Below are positions 57,402 to 64,000 of a stretch of DNA of 64,000 nucleotides, in pieces. Source of the DNA: Anseranas semipalmata (Eukaryota > Chordata > Aves > Anseriformes > Anseranatidae); assembly GCA_013399115.1 (NCBI GenBank), contig VXAA01004006.1, positions 358,509 through 422,508 on the forward strand. Direction: 5' to 3'. Both the position numbers and the translations under genes were made by a program. Below the pieces are notes generated by a model. It was not told the origin of the DNA and ran no database searches. It saw only the letters and a list, made by a program, of their open reading frames with translations. Numbering within the stretch: the stretch's first letter is position 1; each line of letters opens with the position of its first letter.

Positions 57402-57542
57402 TCACATCATGGTTTCCACAATGATATGAGTTGGCTTGATCAATCCGCCATTCGAAGTTCCATTGGGGCAGAAGGGGGTGCCACTCTCTGTTTCTTTGGA
57501 CCACCGATTCACTTCCTTGGGGGCAGCCACTGCTTTTATCCT
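57402..57542 (-). CDS. SLC6A6: SLC6A6 last coding exon: C-terminal tail
   Basis: Codes for [20 protein letters not shown], then [13 protein letters not shown] and [16 protein letters not shown] at 57402-57404. Acceptor (minus strand) ctttctttcag. 47 codons including stop, phase 0. The tail is cytoplasmic; ETMM fits a class I PDZ-ligand pattern (Thr at -2, hydrophobic end). Confidence 0.96.
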   Translation of the reverse strand, partial: RIKAVAAPKEVNRWSKETESGTPFCPNGTSNGGLIKPTHIIVETMM

Positions 57543-60500
57543 CTGAAAGAAAGGAAAAAAAGCGGTTGAAAGACCAAGCAGCCCTCATGGCTTCCTGTGC
57601 AGGATGGAGGACGTGGCAATTCAAGGATGGGGTTGGCAGCTCCCAGAGATGTGCATATGCCACATGGCTCTCCAAGGTCGAGGGGAACCAGGCTGTGCAG
57701 TACCACATTTGAGTTTTGTTCAGCTGCAGAGCCTGACTTGAGGCAGGCACGTCAGACATTAGAGGGCATTCATGGCATTATCTAGCACTTTGGGCTTTCA
57801 GTGCTGCAGCTGCTGCTCAAGTTTTCTCTGTTCTCCTTCCTCATTTAGAAACAACCCTGCCTTTTAGTCCAGCCGTTCATTGCCAAGTGGCAACTTCTCT
57901 CCTACATCTCAGTTCACAAAGGGAGAACTAAATGGCATTTGACCAGTGTTTACTCTATTCCCTTTCCTAACATGGTCTTTGAGGAGTGTTTTGGCTACTT
58001 TTAGACTTGTCTCTCAATAAATAGTGACAATGTAGGCAGGAAAATAAACACTCATGAAAATACTCTGGCCATGGCTGAAAAAGACCATTAGCACTTGGAG
58101 GAAAACAAATTCAAGTGTTTGTGCCCTGGGAAATGTTCCTTTCTTATTCTATTCTCTCTTTTTTTCTAACCCAAAGTGTCCCACTTTCTCCTCCAAGAAT
58201 ACCCTAGGCTGCATTTAAGATCGTCTCATTAGGCAAAAACAAAACTAATCTGAAACCTTAGAAGAGAAGTGCTAAGTTTCATGCTTGCGCAGTCTCTAAA
58301 AGCTTTCCACTGGAAGGAAAACAAACCAGGAGAACCAGTGCTGAAATGTGAAGGGAAAGAGATTGCCTGTAAATCTGAACCCAAGAGAATCTTCACTGAC
58401 TAGTCTGAATCTGAACCCAAGTTTTCCAAAGCTCAGGAAAATCTAGATCCAGTGTTTCACTTTGACTCATTAGGAATTAAAAAAAAAAAAAAAAAGTTAA
58501 AATGTGATCTCACTGTCAGGAGGATTTGACTTTTATTCAGTGCCCCAGAGCAAAGGCCATGCCTGACAGCTACACAATCCACAGATGGATCGAAATTTCC
58601 CTGAAATTCAGTGAGCTCTTAGACAGCTGGGTTTGATCCAGGTCTCTCTCTCTGTGTTTTCTCAGTGATTATTAGGAAGGTGCTTCCTTTTCCCCGCAGT
58701 CTGGAGAAGAGAGACCTGGCACTTGGCAGCACCACAGACTGACTGCTTGTCTGCACATGGAGGCAACAATTTGCCAAGCTGGAAACAGCAGGAGTGGGAG
58801 GCAAGTAAAATCACCTGGTGTTTGTCTGAGGCCAGAAGGCTTCGTTTGCTCTGCTCCTACTGTTTGCCAAAGGGACAGGTGATCTTTAACAGTCTTATTT
58901 GCGTTCAGTGCAGGGGAGGCATCCAACTTTGCCCTACCTGGACAAGGTGGCAGTTTTCCAAGTGTTGTGCTTATTTTGCATAAAACAGAGCAAGTTAAAG
59001 CTCCCTTTCTCTGCTATACAGACAACTGTGCACAAAGGCTGTATGTTTGGTCATGTTATAGTCTAACTGATCAAAATGGTGAGGAAGGACCGAATCTCAT
59101 GGCCTGTTTTCTGTAGAAGCAGCCCTACCTCTTACAGTAAGGAGAGGTGAGGGCTACTTCATGTAACTTCTCTTTTCCCAGTTTATGTTAAATCTCCAAT
59201 TGCTTGGAGAAGAAGTCAAATGCAAAGATCCCACCCAGCCCCCCAAACCTGACTCAGCCCTGAATTCACTGTCCCACGTGCAAGGCAGTCTCTGATGTGT
59301 AAGGAGGGGCTGCTGGTTTCTCTTACCTCAATGAGCGACCCATCTGACTGTATGATGCGGATGACCATCACCATAGGGATGCAGATCATGGAGGAAAGGG
59401 CAAGAACCCAGCCCAGGCCGATTGCCCAGTCAGGGTATGTGTAGACCTTGTTGTAGGTCAGTGGTTTGTACTTGGCCAAAGAAAAGATAAAGCACCCCTG
59501 TGGATGAGAAAGGAAAATTAAGTGAGGCTCAAAAAATGTTCAAAGCAGCATGGCTTTGATGCTATCACTGGCCCTAAGGAAGACAGGCAGCAAAAGGCAG
59601 AGCTGACAGATACAATATGTATTTTAAACCAATGGGGGCATTATTCTTCCATTTAAATTATTAAAAAAGCATCTATATCTGCTTATAAGTAAACTGTTGC
59701 TCGACAATAGGGTGTTAAGCGATGGTGCTGAACAGCTGCAGTACGTTGTGTGTCCTTTTTCAGAGCTCTAACACTTGCTGTACATTGCAAGGAGCTTACT
59801 GGGATGTCCTTCCCAGCAAATGAAATACTTCACACTGAGTGTCTGCCTCAGACTGGCAGACCTGCCTCAGGACCTTTTGTTAAAATGGCCTAGTATCCAG
59901 AAGGGACGGCACTTTGGAGTGACTTTTGTGTGTCACAACTGTAATATTTTGCCAATCTTAAGAAAAATCCACTCAAATGTAGACAACTACAATTTGTGTG
60001 AGCACAGCAGAGAGCTGTCACATTACCAGTTAACATCTGAGAAGATACCAAGCCTCCAGCAGCTCTTTGCAAATTGGTCTCTGAATGCAACAGCCTTCAC
60101 TTAAAGAGAAGCATTAAGAAGAGGCTCAAAGCTGCCACATGGAAGACTTGAAACAGCCTGCGTAAGTACTCACCACACAAAGAACTGGTGTGATCACAAT
60201 CCAGCTCCATTTCATCCAGGGACCAGGTCTGTATCCAATCATATCCTCAATGGCATCATAAATATTATCAGCGCCTGTAACGGATAGTGAGCATATTAAT
60301 CAGAATTGATCATATAAAAGCCATGTAAGAACTGCAGAATTACAGCTGCCTTCCTGGGTCCCCCTGAGGGGTATTTAAAGGGCAGATGAGGGTGTCAGAT
60401 GTATCACTCAAATTACCACGGCTGTAAAGTTCAAGATTTTCTCCTTCTGAAGCTGAAGGGCTGTGGGAGCCTCTCCTCCCACATGCTCATTATTTAGATG

Positions 60501-62512
60501 CAGGAGTGTAATGCTAATCCCTCCTGCCCCCATCATGCACACACTCCTCTTCCCAAAGTCTCACTGAACTTGCCAGAGGGATCATCACAGGAAGAACACA
60601 ATAGCAAATGGTACACCCTGCTTCTACAGAAATTTGACTGATGTAGAAGGCTTGGTTTACTTTGCTTTTTTAAGAAGATGGAGTATATAAAGAATCGGGG
60701 AAATGACCAGTGATAAACAGCAAACATTTTCTGATCATTCCTCAGCTACCATCTCAGGCAGCAATGGAAGCTACTGTCAAACTTTGGTACTCGGCATCAC
60801 CTAAAAATAACGGGACAGAATACTCTTTTCTGTCAGCTTTATTTTGTATTATCTATTTGGGTGGCTTGGCCCTTGCAGACGTTGTAGCTTTGAAAGGCAA
60901 TTCTCTGAGACAAGCACAAATTTTCATGGCTGGCCAGACTTTCAACTCTCGTCTCTAAACTTAACACATGTAAATGCTTAATTGTGCTTTTATTAATTAG
61001 CAATGGAAAAACACTCATTTTTGTGTGGAAAAACACTGGAGGCTGGCTTCATCCCAGATGCAAATTTATCTCCAAGAGGTCAGTGCAAATTTATATTAAT
61101 GATGTGTTTCTGCTGCTGGGAAGAAGATTCTGGGATGGCTAACGATTAAATGTTTGGCTAGCAAAATTGTCACTAACTCATCCAAAAGTATCAGATGAAA
61201 GGGTTCTCACTTACCATAAACCCAGGCTACAGCAATACATTCAAAGAATGCAACCCACAAAAGGCATACACCACTAGCTGCATAGTAGTCAAAGAGTTGA
61301 AAAACATACATGCCACCCTGTAAAAGAGACAGACGATTAGGATCCATCAGGAAAAAGACCTGAATACTTCAAGCCCAGATCTCAGTAAAATCTACCAGCG
61401 TATCTTAGTGACTGCTGCCGAACAAGCAGAAATATCAAGCAAGTAGGTAAGGTAAATACCTGGCATTACCTTCCCCAGGGAATATGCTTGTTTACTATAG
61501 AAAACATTCTAAACAAGATGACGACTAAGCAGAATTAAGCCACTTAGTATAATCTACTGAGACACTTAAGTCTTTCCTTCTTAGAAGTATTTTAGGATGG
61601 GCATTTATAGAAACAAATGATGTAAAGAAATAGTAGGTCTTTTAACACTAACACCTCCAAAATACTAAAAATGCCAGTCACATCAGGAGGGTCCTCATTT
61701 ATGAACTGAGTGGAAGAACTTTTTTCATTGGAATCTTTTCCTTTCTAACTCTATTTATTTACACTAGACTGCTAGACAATTTGCTCTCACTACATTGAAC
61801 TGTGTGTACCTGCACTTTTACTTGAAAAAGTAAGTTTGTTAGGCACCTCTGTTAAAGGAGCTATTTCAATTCCTACAGTCGTCCTCTTCCAGTTGTTTTT
61901 AAAATGTTGCTTTGATTTAATTTTGAAGATAACACAACAGTGCAGCCACTGGCACATATTCCTGTCTTGTTTATACTAGAATAAATCTAGGGATATTTAA
62001 TTGATTCAAATCTGTGTAATTAAGACAAAATCTTTTCCCCTGCATGCACTGGATGGATTCTTAATCTCCTCTACTGAAGGTTCCCCACGTGTTTCATCAT
62101 TTGGAGCCAGTTGTTAATATTCATACTCATGTTGATTAGTACCTTAGATCAGAATGAAATTAATGAGAATTCATTTCTCTGTTCCTCAGACTGAAAAGGG
62201 GGGAATATATAGCTCCCTTTCAAAGTGCTTTCAGATCTAGGGATGAAAGATGCTCTGTAGATCTGAAGAACACCATTTGTCTGAGTGGCTAATTCTGTGC
62301 AGTTTGATTCATAGCTAAAATAGGTCTAAAAATGGCTAAAAAAGAAGGCAATTGCCAGCATTGCTTTTACTTACCTCAGTCACCATAGTTAGTCCCAGAA
62401 GATAGCTAAGGAAACATACTATAGCGATGAAGATTTCCCGTCGGTAACCCTTCCTTAGGAAGGATGGGTGCAGATCAACTAATGACGTGATCTGTCCTTC
62501 AACTTCAACAAA
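57402..62512 (-). CDS. SLC6A6: SLC6A6 (Na+/Cl- dependent taurine transporter), last 5 coding exons
   Basis: Five minus-strand exons with GT-AG borders join in frame into 217 residues and a stop. SLC6A6 imports taurine (and beta-alanine) with Na+ and Cl- across the plasma membrane, using the LeuT fold with 12 membrane helices. The visible part starts after the TM8 GLDSQ motif (which would be in the missing upstream exon) with [19 protein letters not shown]. It then has TM9, TM10, TM11 and TM12 and a tail ending [11 protein letters not shown]. The motifs [33 protein letters not shown] and HIIVETMM identify SLC6A6 rather than GABA or creatine transporters. The family length is about 620 residues, so about 400 lie beyond position 64000. 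The coordinates span introns. Confidence 0.96.
57543..59326 (-). other. SLC6A6: Last SLC6A6 intron
   Basis: A 1.8 kb intron with an A-run at about 58480-58496. I see no other feature. Confidence 0.8.
59327..59497 (-). CDS. SLC6A6: SLC6A6 exon: TM11 end and TM12
   Basis: Codes for [20 protein letters not shown], then [20 protein letters not shown] (TM12) and [17 protein letters not shown]. Exactly 57 codons, phase 0 at both ends. Minus-strand acceptor catccacag, donor gtaaga. Confidence 0.97.
59498..60173 (-). other. SLC6A6: SLC6A6 intron
   Basis: A 676-base intron with no supported feature. Confidence 0.8.
60174..60274 (-). CDS. SLC6A6: SLC6A6 exon: loop and TM11
   Basis: Codes for [20 protein letters not shown], then [13 protein letters not shown] (start of TM11). 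The first two bases complete a Gly codon from the preceding exon. Minus-strand acceptor ttacag, donor gtgagt, phase 0 exit. Confidence 0.97.
60275..61214 (-). other. SLC6A6: SLC6A6 intron with short direct repeats
   Basis: A 940-base intron. Within 61004-61094 there are two copies each of TGGAAAAACACT and TGCAAATTTAT, and one perfect POU octamer, ATGCAAAT, at 61058. Confidence 0.75.
61215..61317 (-). CDS. SLC6A6: SLC6A6 exon: TM10
   Basis: Codes for [20 protein letters not shown], then [14 protein letters not shown], which covers TM10. [11 protein letters not shown] is a strongly conserved SLC6 stretch. Phase 0 entry, phase 1 exit; minus-strand acceptor tttacag, donor gtaagt. Confidence 0.97.
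61318..62374 (-). other. SLC6A6: SLC6A6 intron
   Basis: A 1.06 kb AT-rich intron with no supported feature. Confidence 0.8.
62375..62512 (-). CDS. SLC6A6: SLC6A6 exon: loop after TM8 and TM9
   Basis: Codes for [20 protein letters not shown], then [20 protein letters not shown] (TM9) and LTMVTE. Exactly 46 codons at phase 0. Minus-strand acceptor cctttag, donor gtaagt. [13 protein letters not shown] directly follows the GLDSQ helix end in the family. Confidence 0.97.
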
Positions 62513-64000
62513 CTAAAGGGGAAAACAACAAAGAAGTGTGACTTGAAAATTATCCACCATGCGTTTTATCCCAGCTTGTAATTAAACAAATGCTCCACAG
62601 CCATACTGTAACTGTACTCTGTGGCAAAATGCTGCTCTGAATAAATAAATCAGAAGCTATTCCTTTGTAACCCAGAGGTTAAAGTCTGGGGGTAGTTTTC
62701 AGTTTTGAATAAGCTTTCAGAATTGATGTTCATTTCCTAGCATCCTTGCAAACTACTAAAAGGGCTTTGTAAGTGCAAGCCGCAAGGATAAAAGAACTTA
62801 ATTTGATGACAGGAAGGCACTATGTGGCTTTTATGTTGTAGCTGTTCCAGATGAATACGCGATGTATGCTAGAAAAGAGGCAGAGAGAAAACACTCAAAA
62901 AGCCTAAGCTGCCCAAGCTAGGAGAGTACCTCTTGGTCTTTTTTTAACGTGCCAGAAAACCTTGCAGGTACTATTTAGGTTAATTCCACACTTGGATATA
63001 ATTCTACTCCTGGGTTTGCTAGAGAAAATCCAGCCAAGGGAAAGCAGACTTTGTTGTGAAATAGCAGCCCTTCTTGACTGAACTTGTCTTTTCTGAACTG
63101 GTGAGCAGAGTTCCTCTGGCTGAGGCTCTGGGGTACTTCATCGACAATAAGGGATCTCTTGATACAGTTCCCATACAAAGGCTTAGTAAACCATTTGCAT
63201 TGGTAAAACAAAAATTAAGCCCTTAGTAGATTAGCTAAAATCTTACTTTAACTAGCTTCATGATAACTGTATTTGTACTTACTTGCCATTTGACAACTAC
63301 ATGTAAGGTGTGTAACCCGAGCTAACCAAATAACCAAATTTGAGTAAAAGTTCAAAGTTTATTGAAAACGAGATGCATTTCACCCACTGAGAAAAGTGAC
63401 TACTGAACTCCCCACAAACAAATCTGAAGTAAAAGTCATTCAGCTAATCTGCACTTTCCATCTGGCAAGGTACAAAAGCGCTAAGTTTACTGAAGACATG
63501 AGGATACCATGGATACCCAAGGCTGCCTCTGTAGAAATGATCTTCACTTTAAGTGGATACATTATCTTACAACCAACCATTTATCATTGGAGTCTATGAA
63601 ATAGCATTATTTCAAGAACAGATACTTTTTCTTACCCAGCATCTATATTGCTTTTACAGTGCCCAGAAGTGCCCTTTAACAACTCTACCCTCTTTGACCT
63701 TGAGCTGAAACACCTTTTTGGAAATATGGACTGTCTGGTAAACACTCCACCAGATTTTGTTGCCTCCTGTCTTGTTATTGTGACTTCTGAAAAATGGTTT
63801 TCCTTTTAAATGAAACCCTTTGGGCTGATTTGATCTTAACCTGCTCTGGCATTCCAGAAACCTTCTCAACTGCACTCCAAAAAAACAGAGGGGTGGAGGA
63901 GAGAAATTAAGTGCTCCAATTAGTTTTAATCATTCCACACACTAAGCTTTTTAAAATTACTAGACAGCTTCCAATTTGCATAAGCACAGGCTTGTTGAAC
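62513..64000 (-). other. SLC6A6: SLC6A6 intron (partial)
   Basis: Intronic sequence running off the right edge. I looked for the preceding SLC6A6 exon (the AYPKAVTMMPLP...GLDSQ part) on the minus strand and did not find it in the window. Confidence 0.75.

Noticed and set aside
57370..57759. 129-codon minus-strand frame over the SLC6A6 tail exon
   Set aside because: It reads the exon in the wrong frame. The correct frame ends in ETMM and TGA at 57402-57404.

Overview
This is a vertebrate nuclear window, most likely from a bird: spliced genes with GT-AG introns, long 3' UTRs, introns of moderate size, and very few recognisable interspersed repeats. It holds two protein-coding genes in tail-to-tail orientation. 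The species cannot be fixed from the sequence alone.

Positions 2274-48250 (+ strand) carry the 3' part of GRIP2 (glutamate receptor interacting protein 2, also called AMPA receptor binding protein, ABP). I reconstruct 17 coding exons. They join in one continuous frame to give 847 residues with PDZ domains 3 to 7, a stop codon at 46169-46171 and a 3' UTR of about 2 kb. The exons for the N-terminus, PDZ1 and PDZ2 lie upstream of the window.

Positions about 50500-62512 (- strand) carry the 3' part of SLC6A6 (taurine transporter, TauT). Five coding exons give the last 217 residues (end of the TM8 region, TM9 to TM12 and the C-terminal tail). They are followed by an AT-rich 3' UTR of about 6.9 kb. 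The upstream exons lie beyond position 64000.

The 2.2 kb between the two 3' ends contains a CpG-rich block, a perfect (TTTTA)15 microsatellite and a 158-base assembly gap. GRIP2 and SLC6A6 are also neighbours in human 3p25 (from memory), so this is conserved synteny. GRIP2 is a cytoplasmic PDZ scaffold for AMPA receptor C-termini and other membrane proteins. SLC6A6 is a Na+/Cl- coupled taurine importer whose tail ends in a PDZ-ligand-like ETMM. Nothing in the sequence shows that the two products work together.

I found no mobile system, CRISPR array, viral gene or clearly new gene. The most useful leads are a His/Cys-rich cluster in the PDZ3-PDZ4 linker, paired MEF2-type sites in an intron, acceptors fused to donor-like sequence at two exons, an orphan CpG-rich block with a hydrophobic antisense ORF, and a few repeats. 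Most are modest and are scored that way.
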